This document shows, in pieces, positions 9,544-20,700 of a DNA stretch of 64,000 nucleotides. The DNA comes from Flectonema sp. DT1601 (taxonomy: Eukaryota; Euglenozoa; Diplonemea; Diplonemida; Diplonemidae), in the NCBI GenBank assembly GCA_964019425.1, contig OZ025864.1, positions 311,001-375,000 on the forward strand. Reading direction: 5' to 3'. Positions within the stretch are counted from its first letter, which is position 1. Each line of letters begins with the position of its first letter. The notes below the pieces were generated by a model that had not been told where the DNA came from, did no database searches, and worked only from the letters and a program-made list of their open reading frames with translations. The position numbers were made by a program, and so were the translations under genes.

Positions 9544-12500
9544 ATGATTTTGACGAGGTTATTTTGTATCATTCTAACTGTAGAAATAGTCATCGCTGTA
9601 AATGAATATCTTTCGGTATCACCGTGGAAGTTAACACCCTCTCATGGGTCAGCACCAGAAGCAAGAAGCGGTTGTGTAGCTGTCTCCAGTGAAATGGAAG
9701 ATTTGTTTTATGTTTTTTCAGGATTTAATGAAAAAGAAGCACTGAGAGACACATACGTATTTAACTCAAGTAGGCTTGTCTGGACAAGATTAGAGACTGA
9801 AGGTCCGAGAAGGGTAGGAAGCTGTGGCTGGGGTTCAACCACTAGTAACAATACATTAGAGAAGATAATCCAATACGGAGGAGGTCATGGTAGCTTACTC
9901 AAATCTGATCTTTGGGTTTTTGAAAAAGGTTGGTGGAAGGAAGTTCGGTTATCCTCAACGACACTACCACCTCCAAGAACTCGTTCTGCATGCTTTGGTT
10001 CAAGCAGTGATACCATTGCAGGATTCTTTGGTGGTGAAGGTCTGTCGGGTCCTCTCTCAGACACTTGGTTAGTAAACAAAACAACTAACGAATTCATCAG
10101 AGTAACAACTACGGGAACACCACCACCTGTCACAGGAGCGTCAGCAGTGTATGACATCAGCAGCAATTCGGTTTACGTCTTTGGTGGTGTTTCTGCTGAA
10201 GGAAACTTCTCTTCTGAATTACACCAACTAAACCTGACAACGAATAGCTGGTCGGTGGTTACAGTTTCTGGTTCCCTGCCGAGTGGAAGAAGCGGTCACG
10301 TGTTTCATATTATTGGTGACGTTCTGTTACTCGCAGCTGGGTGGGAATCACAAAACGAATACCTCCATGATGTCTGGATATTTAATATAAGTTCCTCAAA
10401 ATGGATGAAATCACAATCTGTGAGTGACCTTGGAGAACGAAGTTGTAGTGCCGTTCACAAAGATCGCATATGGGTTTTTGGAGGCAAACTAGACGAAGGA
10501 AACGCAACGTCTAGATTAGTGACAGTGTCATCAATGGGAGTAGTGGAATTGGTTCATAAGAACTTTATCGTTCCTTCTCCCAGAAGTGATCATTCAGCGA
10601 CAGTACATGGATCTGATATGATCATATTTGGAGGTACGGACAGTAGTTCTTGTGATTCAATATTCTCAGACACCTGGTCTTATGATTTAAATAGTCTAAT
10701 TTGGAAAGAATTAATCTTCGAAATTCGACCCCCTCCCAGATTCGGACACTCCGCCGTCCTCATCCCTGACGGCCTTCTTATATTTGGAGGTAAATCCCTT
10801 CGAAACTACCTGTCAGACATTTGGGTCTATGATTTCACATATGATAATTGGAGTGAAATGACATGCGAAGGATCAGCTCCGTCAGCACGTTCTCATTCTG
10901 GTATGGTTTACTTGGAGTCCTATAGTATTTTTTTGTATGGTGGAGAGACTGGAACGACCCCACTAATGGATTTGTGGTCTCTCGATGTTAGAAGTTGTCT
11001 TTGGGAACGTGTTTCAGGTGTGAATACACTCCTTAGAAATGGTGGACCAGGAACACTTAACAGATTCTCGATGACTTCAGACAGAACTGGGTTTTATATT
11101 ATCGGAGGTCGTGGTCCTTCCCTTCATGGAAGTGATGGAATCTTTTATTATGACGTTTCGACAAAGACATGGAAACCTCCGTCGTCATCACAACTAACTC
11201 TGTCAACACCTGTTGAAAGCCACACATCGATATCCTCTCATGTCGGTATATTGACAATCGGTGGAAACTACGAAGGTTTGATGACTACCAGCAGTCTAGT
11301 TCAATTCTCTTCCCCGGGTGTTAACATCTCGTCAACATCCCCAATTATATTTGAAGGTGTCAGTGGACATACAACCGTCCTACATGAGGGTGCTTTGATT
11401 ATTTTTGGAGGTGTAAAACGAACCAAATCCGATGAACTGTCATCTAGATTTGTGACTAGTGAAGTATTCAGAATCAACATTTCACAAGAATTAACAAAAC
11501 CCTGGGGGTGTGGGGCGGGATCGATCTATTCTCAATCAAGACGGAAGTGTGAATCATGTCCTCCTGGAACAACATTTCAATTAACTTCTTCTGGTAATGA
11601 GACATGCATCCCTTGTCCTACTGGTTTATTCAATCCTCACTATGGTGCTATAAATGTAAGTAGTTGTATTCCATGCTCTCATGGGACATACACTGGTGTT
11701 ATTGGATCTAGTATATGCCAAGATTGCCCTGTTGGAATGCTCTGTAGGCTTGCGTCTAAAGAACCGTTGAACCCGTCGGTGGTAACAAGACGGTCGTTGC
11801 ACTCAACTCTACCAAATCTTCAAACCAAAACACCGCTTCATAGCATTCACGTGACGACCATAATATTGTTATCGGCCACTGCCGGTTTTTCACTTCTAGT
11901 TATCGGGGTGTTCTTTACTGGATTGATTCCTGATTACTATTGGAAAAAATTCGACGTTCTCATGGCTGAGAGACACAGATTTCCAGAAGGTAGTTTCACA
12001 CAACGGATTGTAACATCACACGGAGGAGCCATCAGTATTGTTGTATTATCAGTTAGCATTGCAATGACTACTGGATTACTTTTCCCAGTCTTATGGGCTG
12101 GGGAATATAACTGGGCTACGTATTCACCTTTATTTTTAAGTGGTGAAAATCACATTTCAACCGAATGGACTGTTTCTATCACGGTAACAGGGGTTGAGTT
12201 ATCCGGGTGTGTCGATGGGGCTATGTGTGCTCCTGGTATTGAAGTTTCGATTGCGAATATGACTGAACAAGAACAGAGCACGACCCGGTGTCGGTTTCAA
12301 GATAACAAGTGTGAAATTCAATATAGCTGTACTGCTTTAGTAATCGAGAAAATATCAGCCATCAGGTTTTTAATGGCCAGATCTGAAGTTATTTCACCTC
12401 AAATAGATTGGTTGGTGATGACAATTAGCGGTTCTCCTGGAAGTGCGTCTCAAGTTGGAGGTTCAATTTCATCTCAAGAAGGAAATTTGTTTAGGGGACT

Positions 12501-13041
12501 GCATCCTGCGAGTAATACAACTATTATAGCAACTCCGACAGAGACGTTGAAGTCGTTCAAATCGACCAGTTGGGTTGGATACCATCTTGAATTTGAGTCT
12601 CATTCATTGGGAAGTCAAGTTTCTAATTTAAATTATCATTTTAAAACTGGGTTGTCATTTCGATTAAAAATTATTAAAAATGATAAATCTCAAAAAGTAC
12701 TAGTTGAGCGTTATGAAGTTCCAGTAGTAGTAGCTGCTGTTTGTATCGGTCTTTTCAGCGGATTACTAGAAATAGCAGCAATGCTTGTCGCCTTATACGA
12801 ATACATTTTTTTTAGAAATACGGTATACGGTAAACGTCGTAGGAATTTTGGATACATTCCTGAGCTGTGTCTTGACAGGTTGTCAACACATTCAGACGCT
12901 CCACGAATTCAGTCTGTTCAGCAAGCTTTTAAACCACTCGATTCCCTCTTTCAACTACCAACTAGCACACATACTCCTCTGGTTGACATCACAGATGAGA
13001 TTCATAATATTGATGGTCTCGTTGATTCTAGTGGGATGTAA
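9544..13041 (+). CDS. Kelch-repeat, cysteine-rich multi-pass membrane protein
   Basis: The 1165-residue product starts with a hydrophobic signal sequence (MILTRLFCIILTVEIVIA). A long kelch beta-propeller region follows (about residues 20-620, repeated IFGG or YVFGG blades with downstream W residues). Next is a cysteine-rich EGF/ephrin-receptor-like segment (about 650-745, CPPGT, CIPCPTG, CIPCSHGTYTG, CQDCPVGM). There are three clear TM helices at about 766-790, 824-852 and 1060-1087, with a roughly 200-residue loop between the last two and a short tail. The frame is open back to an ATG at 9409, but 9544 is preferred. It makes the signal peptide N-terminal and lies 22 bases after a CCCAACACAG acceptor, whereas the upstream ATG precedes that acceptor. 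Likely a surface or endomembrane receptor-like protein; ligand unknown. Confidence 0.85.
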   Translation: MILTRLFCIILTVEIVIAVNEYLSVSPWKLTPSHGSAPEARSGCVAVSSEMEDLFYVFSGFNEKEALRDTYVFNSSRLVWTRLETEGPRRVGSCGWGSTTSNNTLEKIIQYGGGHGSLLKSDLWVFEKGWWKEVRLSSTTLPPPRTRSACFGSSSDTIAGFFGGEGLSGPLSDTWLVNKTTNEFIRVTTTGTPPPVTGASAVYDISSNSVYVFGGVSAEGNFSSELHQLNLTTNSWSVVTVSGSLPSGRSGHVFHIIGDVLLLAAGWESQNEYLHDVWIFNISSSKWMKSQSVSDLGERSCSAVHKDRIWVFGGKLDEGNATSRLVTVSSMGVVELVHKNFIVPSPRSDHSATVHGSDMIIFGGTDSSSCDSIFSDTWSYDLNSLIWKELIFEIRPPPRFGHSAVLIPDGLLIFGGKSLRNYLSDIWVYDFTYDNWSEMTCEGSAPSARSHSGMVYLESYSIFLYGGETGTTPLMDLWSLDVRSCLWERVSGVNTLLRNGGPGTLNRFSMTSDRTGFYIIGGRGPSLHGSDGIFYYDVSTKTWKPPSSSQLTLSTPVESHTSISSHVGILTIGGNYEGLMTTSSLVQFSSPGVNISSTSPIIFEGVSGHTTVLHEGALIIFGGVKRTKSDELSSRFVTSEVFRINISQELTKPWGCGAGSIYSQSRRKCESCPPGTTFQLTSSGNETCIPCPTGLFNPHYGAINVSSCIPCSHGTYTGVIGSSICQDCPVGMLCRLASKEPLNPSVVTRRSLHSTLPNLQTKTPLHSIHVTTIILLSATAGFSLLVIGVFFTGLIPDYYWKKFDVLMAERHRFPEGSFTQRIVTSHGGAISIVVLSVSIAMTTGLLFPVLWAGEYNWATYSPLFLSGENHISTEWTVSITVTGVELSGCVDGAMCAPGIEVSIANMTEQEQSTTRCRFQDNKCEIQYSCTALVIEKISAIRFLMARSEVISPQIDWLVMTISGSPGSASQVGGSISSQEGNLFRGLHPASNTTIIATPTETLKSFKSTSWVGYHLEFESHSLGSQVSNLNYHFKTGLSFRLKIIKNDKSQKVLVERYEVPVVVAAVCIGLFSGLLEIAAMLVALYEYIFFRNTVYGKRRRNFGYIPELCLDRLSTHSDAPRIQSVQQAFKPLDSLFQLPTSTHTPLVDITDEIHNIDGLVDSSGM

Positions 13042-13313
13042 TGTTAGTGACGTTAGAAAATGGAACTTTTGTCTTTTTTTTTTTTTTTTTTTTTAAATTT
13101 CTTTTTTAAAATCTTTTGTTCACTTACACTCCAAAAAATGAATGAATTTTATGTCAGTTTTTCAAATTATCGATATATATCATTAACAGGACACAAGAGG
13201 AAAATCTTAGTTCGATATTGCTTTAAAAAAATAATGTGTGCGTTTTTTTTTAATAAAACACTTTTAAGTTTCTTCATCATCACTTACACCAAAGTTTACC
13301 ACAACTCTAAACA

Positions 13314-16300
13314 ATGAGAATTTTTATATTCGGTTTGCTAGCTTCCGTAGCTTATGGTAAATTTACTGCCGACTGCTCAACCACGAAATGCAGTGCTGGA
13401 TACGTCTGTGAGATGTCGAAGGGCTACCACGGTGGTTACCCTGAATGTGTTCCTTCCTCACCTCACGCTGCCGACTGCTCAACCATGAAATGCAGTGCTG
13501 GATACGTCTGTGAGATGTCGAAGGGCTACCACGGTGGTTACCCTGAATGTGTTCCTTCCTCACCTCACGCTGCCGACTGCTCAACCATGAAATGCAGTGC
13601 TGGATACGTCTGTGAGATGTCGAAGGGCTACCACAGTGGCTACCCTGAATGTGTTCCTTCCTCGCCTCATGCTACCGACTGTTCAACCATGAAATGCAGT
13701 GCTGGATACGTCTGTGAGATGTCGAAGGGCTACCACAGTGGCTACCCTGAATGTGTTCCTTCCTCACCTCACGCTACCGACTGCTCAACCATGAAATGCA
13801 GTGCTGGATACGTCTGTGAGATGTCGAAGGGCTACCACCCTGAATGTGTTCCTTCCTCACCTCACGCTACCGACTGCTCAACCATGAAATGCAGTGCTGG
13901 ATACGTCTGTGAGATGTCGAAGGGCTACCACAGTGGCTACCCTGAATGTGTTCCTTCCTCACCTCACGCTACCGACTGTTCAACCATGAAATGCAGTGCT
14001 GGATACGTCTGTGAGATGTCGAAGGGCTACCACAGTGGCTACCCTGAATGTGTTCCTTCCTCGCCTCATGCTACCGACTGTTCAACCATGAAATGCGGTG
14101 CTGGATACGTCTGTGAGATGTCGAAGGGCTACCACAGTGGCTACCCTGAATGTGTTCCTTCCTCACCTCACGCTACCGACTGTTCAACCATGAAATGCAG
14201 TGCTGGATACGTCTGTGAGATGTCGAAGGGCTACCACAGTGGCTACCCTGAATGTGTTCCTTCCTCGCCTCATGCTACCGACTGTTCAACCATGAAATGC
14301 GGTGCTGGATACGTCTGTGAGATGTCGAAGGGCTACCACAGTGGCTACCCTGAATGTGTTCCTTCCTCACCTCACGCTACCGACTGTTCAACCATGAAAT
14401 GCAGTGCTGGATACGTCTGTGAGATGTCGAAGGGCTACCACGGTGGCTACCCTGAATGTGTTCCTTCCTCGCCACATGCTACCGACTGTTCAACCATGAA
14501 ATGCAGTGCTGGATACGTCTGTGAGATGTCGAAGGGCTACCACGGTGGTTACCCTGAATGTGTTCCTTCCTCACCTCACGCTACCGACTGTTCAACCATG
14601 AAATGCGGTGCTGGATACGTCTGTGAGATGTCGAAGGGCTACCACAGTGGCTACCCTGAATGTGTTCCTTCCTCGCCACATGCTACCGACTGTTCAACCA
14701 TGAAGTGTGCTGTTGGATACGTCTGTGAGATGATGAATAGCCACCACGCCGAGTGTGTTCCTTCAGTAAGTCACAATGGTTGTAAAGGTGATAGTGACTG
14801 TAAGGTTGATGAATTCTGTCGTACGAAATCTCTCAGTTCTGGGAAGTGTGGAACTGAAATGGTTTGTGTGAAGAGATCTAAAGAAGGAGAGTCTTGTGGA
14901 GGATTCAAACCATCATGTGAATATGATATTTGTTTATCATCATTGAAATGTATTACGAAGGAAGACAATATTAACCTACCTGGTAGATGTATGAAATCAA
15001 TACTGTCAGAAGGTGACATCTGTCGTATGGAGGGGATTCTTTCAATGGATCGTAGTTCTGATTGTCCACTCAAGACGATGTGTGAGAAGGAGAATGTGAA
15101 TTCAATGGAATGGATGTGCGTATCAAGTGACGTAATCAGATGCAGTCCTTCGTCATGTAAAGAAGGAGAGTATTGTTATGTTGAAGAAAATGATGTGAAG
15201 TGTGTTGCTCCTGAATTCGATACGAAGTGCGGGTTGAAGATTAACGATGTTGTGTTATGTGGAGCTGGTCGAACATGCAAGAAGGGATATTCGTGTACTG
15301 GGTGCCAACAGACGTGCAGGTGTGATGTCAATGGGAAGAAGGTTTGCAGTAAGGACTGCAGGCCATCTTGTGAAAGAGTTGAGGAGAAGTCAGAGTGTCT
15401 TGCGGAGCCAGTATCGGAATGGAACCCGTTGGAGTGCAAGAGCTTCAGTTGCTACAATTCTGTGAAATCACCTTCTCTAGAAGAGATGAGGTATTGCTGT
15501 GAGAAGACTGGTAGGTACTGCAAGGAAGACGAGAAGGATCAGTTTGACTGCAGATCAGACCCAAAGATGTGGTCATTTGCTCAGAGAAAGTGGTGTTGTG
15601 AAAATAAAGAAGTCGGATGTCCAATAGCAATGTATGACTGCAGTGTTGATGATGCGTCGATGGAGATTGTGAAGAACGCTGAGGGACTGTTGCAAACTTC
15701 GGTTGTAAACGTGACGATGTGGGAGGAGAAGAAGGCTGCGTACTGCTGTGAGAAGTTCCAAGTCGGATGCGTTGTTGACGAGGATGCGTTCGATTGCGAG
15801 TGGAGTGAGAAGACTGCTGCTGCTTGGAGTGAAGAACAATCAGATTGGTGCTGTTCTGTGAAGGGAGTTCGTTGTCCAGTTACTGATAGGGAGGAGGTGA
15901 ACGAGAAGTGCCAAGTAATGCGTGCAGAACGTACATCGTGGGATGAGCTGACCAGAATGGATTGTTGTCTCAGTGATGGTGTCGGTTGTGCGACGGAGAA
16001 GTTTGACTGTTTCAGCGATTCGAAAGCAATGTCTGATTGGGGAAGTGATCAGGTTGAGTGGTGTTGTAATGAAGAGAACATCGCGTGTTCAGTTGACTGC
16101 CGAGCTGATGCGAACCTTCTCAGTGAGGAGGACAAGGAAGGTTGCTGCAAGTCCAGAGGACTTCACTGCAACGTAACTGAGACGTCAGGTGAGAGTGAAG
16201 AAGCAGGTCCACAGATGGAGGGAAACAACCATATGACATCTTGCCGTCTGTCATTCAAAGGATCGTATTCAAAGATTATGGAAAACCCGAAGAGGTTTCT

Positions 16301-16958
16301 AAGAAAGTTAAGAAGAACCATCATGCGAGTTACAAAAGAATCGGAGTCATCGAATGTGATGATCAAGTACGTTGGGAGTCTGATGAAAGACAACATTGTT
16401 CCTGCTAAGGATGTGAGAGAGAAGTGGGGTACTTCTATTCCTTCATCGTGGAACACTGAATTGTTTGAAAAGGAGTTGAGTAAAAACAGGGAAGTGAAGA
16501 CTCTCGGACACGGTGTCAGCTCAACCAAAGAACAGCAGTCTGTTGGAGATTCCGGAATGTTCGTTGATTTCGAAGTGACTGACAAGAGTGCCGCTGTATT
16601 GACTATCTCTGTAACTGAGTCAGGTAAAGGCTCTGGTCTACTTAGAGATAATGGTGACGGCAGCACGTTGATAATGGAACCTGTTGGAAGCGGGATGGAA
16701 ACACTCAATTCTCCGAACAACACCAACGTAGTGGGAGAGGGGAGTAGCAGCAGCAGCAGCATCAGTAGTAACATTGCATACATTATTGTTGGTGTTGTTG
16801 CTTTTCTGTGCTTAGGTGGTGCTCTAGTAGCCTTCACTATCTACCGAAAACAACAAAATAATGACACAACCCAGTGCGACAACTTCCTTGTTTCTATGCA
16901 AGAACACGAGACCAACAATGTGAATGACAAGACTTCTTCTGAAATAACGAGGGTGTAA
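13314..16958 (+). CDS. Cysteine-rich type I surface protein, 14 repeats of 34 aa
   Basis: The 1214-residue product begins with a signal peptide (MRIFIFGLLASVAYG). It continues with 14 near-identical 34-residue units, each C-x5-C-x5-C-x(10-12)-C with core DCSTMKCSAGYVCEM. Unit 5 lacks three residues and unit 14 is divergent. A second cysteine-rich segment follows (about 490-680). Then come six modules ending in a CC-x5-6-C signature (YCCEKTGRYC, WCCENKEVGC, YCCEKFQVGC, WCCSVKGVRC, DCCLSDGVGC, WCCNEENIAC), an alpha/beta juxtamembrane domain with SFKGSYSKI, a Ser run, one TM (about 1152-1178) and a 35-residue tail. The architecture is that of an adhesive or protective surface glycoprotein. The repeats are nearly identical at DNA level, implying recent unequal exchange. 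It is a tandem duplicate of the following locus. I do not recognise the repeat as a named family. Confidence 0.85.
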   Translation: MRIFIFGLLASVAYGKFTADCSTTKCSAGYVCEMSKGYHGGYPECVPSSPHAADCSTMKCSAGYVCEMSKGYHGGYPECVPSSPHAADCSTMKCSAGYVCEMSKGYHSGYPECVPSSPHATDCSTMKCSAGYVCEMSKGYHSGYPECVPSSPHATDCSTMKCSAGYVCEMSKGYHPECVPSSPHATDCSTMKCSAGYVCEMSKGYHSGYPECVPSSPHATDCSTMKCSAGYVCEMSKGYHSGYPECVPSSPHATDCSTMKCGAGYVCEMSKGYHSGYPECVPSSPHATDCSTMKCSAGYVCEMSKGYHSGYPECVPSSPHATDCSTMKCGAGYVCEMSKGYHSGYPECVPSSPHATDCSTMKCSAGYVCEMSKGYHGGYPECVPSSPHATDCSTMKCSAGYVCEMSKGYHGGYPECVPSSPHATDCSTMKCGAGYVCEMSKGYHSGYPECVPSSPHATDCSTMKCAVGYVCEMMNSHHAECVPSVSHNGCKGDSDCKVDEFCRTKSLSSGKCGTEMVCVKRSKEGESCGGFKPSCEYDICLSSLKCITKEDNINLPGRCMKSILSEGDICRMEGILSMDRSSDCPLKTMCEKENVNSMEWMCVSSDVIRCSPSSCKEGEYCYVEENDVKCVAPEFDTKCGLKINDVVLCGAGRTCKKGYSCTGCQQTCRCDVNGKKVCSKDCRPSCERVEEKSECLAEPVSEWNPLECKSFSCYNSVKSPSLEEMRYCCEKTGRYCKEDEKDQFDCRSDPKMWSFAQRKWCCENKEVGCPIAMYDCSVDDASMEIVKNAEGLLQTSVVNVTMWEEKKAAYCCEKFQVGCVVDEDAFDCEWSEKTAAAWSEEQSDWCCSVKGVRCPVTDREEVNEKCQVMRAERTSWDELTRMDCCLSDGVGCATEKFDCFSDSKAMSDWGSDQVEWCCNEENIACSVDCRADANLLSEEDKEGCCKSRGLHCNVTETSGESEEAGPQMEGNNHMTSCRLSFKGSYSKIMENPKRFLRKLRRTIMRVTKESESSNVMIKYVGSLMKDNIVPAKDVREKWGTSIPSSWNTELFEKELSKNREVKTLGHGVSSTKEQQSVGDSGMFVDFEVTDKSAAVLTISVTESGKGSGLLRDNGDGSTLIMEPVGSGMETLNSPNNTNVVGEGSSSSSSISSNIAYIIVGVVAFLCLGGALVAFTIYRKQQNNDTTQCDNFLVSMQEHETNNVNDKTSSEITRV
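13372..14770 (+). repeat. Tandem 102-bp coding repeats (14 units)
   Basis: In-frame minisatellite encoding the 34-residue cysteine-rich units of the preceding gene. Units differ by few bases (GGT/AGT before the second Tyr, AGT/GGT in the third codon after Lys, TCA/TCG). The pattern of these variants alternates along the array, as expected from duplication of multi-unit blocks. The reverse-strand open frames here are passive shadows of the repeat. Confidence 0.9.
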
Positions 16959-16989
16959 ATAAATTTTGGCTTTTACTGCTTTTGATTTA

Positions 16990-17024
<35 letters not shown>

Positions 17025-17738
17025 TTTCTTTGCAACTTCCTTTCACAGTAGGAAGATGCTATTTGTTTATAAACTGTTTAATTACAGATATATGACGGGA
17101 GGACTCATCCCTCTCAATATTCTTGTGAGATATTCACACCAAGCAAGTCAAAAAAGGGACTTTTTTTTTTAAAAAATTCTTTTTTTCCTAATTATTCAAC
17201 CGATCAAGTTAAAAAATTCCTTCGTGCAAAAAAAAGCTATCTGAGGGTGTTTTGGTTAACAATTTTGGTTATCTTGTCTTTTAAATAGAGTTTTTTTTTC
17301 TTTCTATTGAACATATCTTCCTTGCTATTCAGATGCTAACTTTGATTTTAAAAATTATTAGTGAACTTTATTCGAACCGGTCTATTTTATTATTTCTTTT
17401 TTTTCCCATCTCCCTTTCAATTATTTTCGGATATATATGAACGACTGATGCTTAATTGGTGTCTTTTATCCGTGATATATAAGCTTAGTATTTAGCACTT
17501 TTTTTTTCTTTTTCATTAATTTCTAGCTGTCTCATTCTTTGAAGATAATCTTCAATCGCCTCTCACATTGTTACTTTTCAGGTTATTTGCTTTTTTTTTT
17601 AAGTATTTTTTTTTTAAATATTTTTTATTTCCTTTCAAGCAAACAGCATGATGACTTTCGATGAACACGAGTATTGTTTTTTTTTATTTTATTTTTTTAA
17701 TTACACCTAAAAATAGTTAAAAAATCGAAAAAAAAAAA
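16959..17738. other. Spacer between the two cysteine-rich genes
   Basis: T-rich with no gene. A segment near 17067 (AACTGTTTAATTACAG) matches one after the second gene near 21908, so the duplication included the 3' flank. A nine-base A run directly precedes the next ATG. Confidence 0.55.
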
Positions 17739-20700
17739 ATGAGACTTCTGATATTCTGCCTGATAGCTTCTACAGCTTATGGTAAACCAACTTACGACTG
17801 TTCAACCATGAAGTGTGCTGCTGGATTCGTCTGTGAGATGATGAATAGCCACTGCGGTGTTCACCCTGAGTGTGTCTCTTCCTCAGCTCCAGTTGCCGAC
17901 TGTTCAACCATGAAGTGTGCTGCTGGATTCGTCTGTGAGTTAGTGAAGTACAACAATGATGTTCACCCTGAGTGTGTCTCTTCTGCAGCTCCAGTTGCCG
18001 ACTGTTCAACGATGAAGTGTGCTGCTGGATTCGTTAGTGAAGTACAACAATGATGTTCACCCTGAGTGTGTCTCTTCTGCAGCTCCAGTCGCCGACTGTT
18101 CAACGATGAAGTGTGCTGCTGGATTCGTTAGTGAAGTACAACAATGATGTTCACCCTGAGTGTGTCTCTTCTTCAGCTCCAGTTGCCGACTGTTCAACCA
18201 TGAAGTGTGCTGCTGGATACGTCTGTGAGTTAGTGAAGTACAACAATGATGTTCACCCTGAGTGTGTCTCTTCTGCAGCTCCAGTCGCCGACTGTTCAAC
18301 GATGAAGTGTGCTGCTGGATTCGTTAGTGAAGTACAACAATGATGTTCACCCTGAGTGTGTCTCTTCTTCAGCTCCAGTTGCCGACTGTTCAACCATGAA
18401 GTGTGCTGCTGGATACGTCTGTGAGTTAGTGAAGTACAACAATGATGTTCACCCTGAGTGTGTCTCTTCTGCAGCTCCAGTCGCCGACTGTTCAACGATG
18501 AAGTGTGCTGCTGGATTCGTTAGTGAAGTACAACAATGATGTTCACCCTGAGTGTGTCTCTTCTTCAGCTCCAGTTGCCGACTGTTCAACCATGAAGTGT
18601 GCTGCTGGATACGTCTGTGAGTTAGTGAAGTACAACAATGATGTTCACCCTGAGTGTGTCTCTTCCTCAACTCCAGTCGCCGACTGTTCAACCATGAAGT
18701 GTGCTGCTGGATTCGTCTGTGAGTTAGTGAAGTACAACTACGATGTTCACCCTGAGTGTGTCTCTTCCTCAACTCCAGTCGCCGACTGTTCAACCATGAA
18801 GTGTGCTGCTGGATACGTCTGTGAGTTAGTGAAGTACAACAATGATGTTCACCCTGAGTGTGTCTCTTCTTCAGCTCCAGTTGCCGACTGTTCAACCATG
18901 AAGTGTGCTGCTGGATACGTCTGTGAGTTAGTGAAGTACAACAATGATGTTCACCCTGAGTGTGTCTCTTCCTCAACTCCAGTCGCCGACTGTTCAACCA
19001 TGAAGTGTGCTGCTGGATTCGTCTGTGAGTTAGTGAAGTACAACTACGATGTTCACCCTGAGTGTGTCTCTTCCTCAACTCCAGTCGCCGACTGTTCAAC
19101 CATGAAGTGTGCTGCTGGATACGTCTGTGAGTTAGTGAAGTACAACAATGATGTTCACCCTGAGTGTGTCTCTTCTTCAGCTCCAGTTGCCGACTGTTCA
19201 ACCATGAAGTGTGCTGCTGGATACGTCTGTGAGATGATGAATGGCCACTACGGTGTTCACCCTGAGTGTGTCTCTTCCTCAGCTCCAGTTGCCGACTGTT
19301 CAACCATGAAGTGTGCTGCTGGATTCGTTAGTGAAGTACAACAATGATGTTCACCCTGAGTGTGTCTCTTCCTCAGCTCCAGTTGCCGACTGTTCAACCA
19401 TGAAGTGTGCTGCTGGATACGTCTGTGAGTTAGTGAAGCACAACAATGATGTTCACCCTGAGTGTGTCTCTTCCTCAGCTCCAGTTGCCGACTGTTCAAC
19501 CATGAAGTGTGCTGCTGGATACGTCTGTGAGTTAGTGAAGTACAACAATGATGTTCTCCCTGAGTGTGTCTCTTCCTCAGCTCCAGTTGCCGACTGTTCA
19601 ACCATGAAGTGTGCTGCTGGATACGTCTGTGAGTTAGTGAAGCACAACAACAACGTTTACGCTGATTGTGTTTATTCCTCAGCTCCAGTCGCCGACTGCT
19701 CAACGATGAAGTGTGCTGCTGGATACGTCTGTGAGTTAGTGAAGCACAACAATGATGTTCACCCTGAGTGTGTCTCTTCCTCAGCTCCAGTTGCCGACTG
19801 TTCAACCATGAAGTGTGCTGCTGGATACGTCTGTGAGTTAGTGAAGCACAACAACAACGTTTACGCTGATTGTGTTTATTCCTCAGCTCCAGTCGCCGAC
19901 TGCTCAACGATGAAGTGTGCTGCTGGATACGTCTGTGAGTTAGTGAAGTACAACAATGATGTTCTCCCTGAGTGTGTCTCTTCTTCAGCTCCAGTCGCCG
20001 ACTGTTCAACGATGAAGTGTGCTGCTGGATTCGTCTGTGAGATGATGAATAGCCACTACGGTGTTCACCCTGAGTGTGTCTCTTCTTCAGCTCCAGTTGC
20101 CGACTGTTCAACCATGAAGTGTGCTGCTGGATACGTCTGTGAGATGATGAATAGCCACTGCAGGCCATCTTGTGAAAGAGTTGAGGAGAAGTCAGAGTGT
20201 CTTGCGGAGCCAGTATCGGAATGGAACCCGTTGGAGTGCAAGAGCTTCAGTTGCTACAATTCTGTGAAATCACCTTCTCTAGAAGAGATGAGGTATTGCT
20301 GTGAGAAGACTGGTAGGTACTGCAAGGAAGACGAGAAGGATCAGTTTGACTGCAGATCAGACCCAAAGATGTGGTCATTTTCTCAGAGGAAGTGGTGTTG
20401 TGAAAATAAAGAAGTCGGATGTCCAATAGCAATGTATGACTGCAGTGTTGATGATGCGTCGATGGAGATTGTGAAGAACGCTGAGGGACTGTTGCAAACT
20501 TCGGTTGTAAACGTGACGATGTGGGAGGAGAAGAAGGCTGCGTACTGCTGTGAGAAGTTCCAAGTCGGATGCGTTGTTGACGAGGATGCGTTCGATTGCG
20601 AGTGGAGTGAGAAGACTGCTGCTGCTTGGAGTGAAGAACAATCAGATTGGTGCTGTTCTGTGAAGGGAGTTCGTTGTCCAGTTACTGATAGGGAGGAGGT

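Noticed and set aside
13372-14770. Regular 102-bp repeats considered as a CRISPR-like or satellite array
   Set aside because: The repeats are in frame, encode conserved cysteines and have no unique spacers; this is a coding minisatellite.
18449-20168. Long reverse-strand open frames in the cysteine-rich repeats (Arg/His/Gln-rich)
   Set aside because: They mirror the 102-bp coding repeat in another frame and lie opposite to the uniform gene direction.
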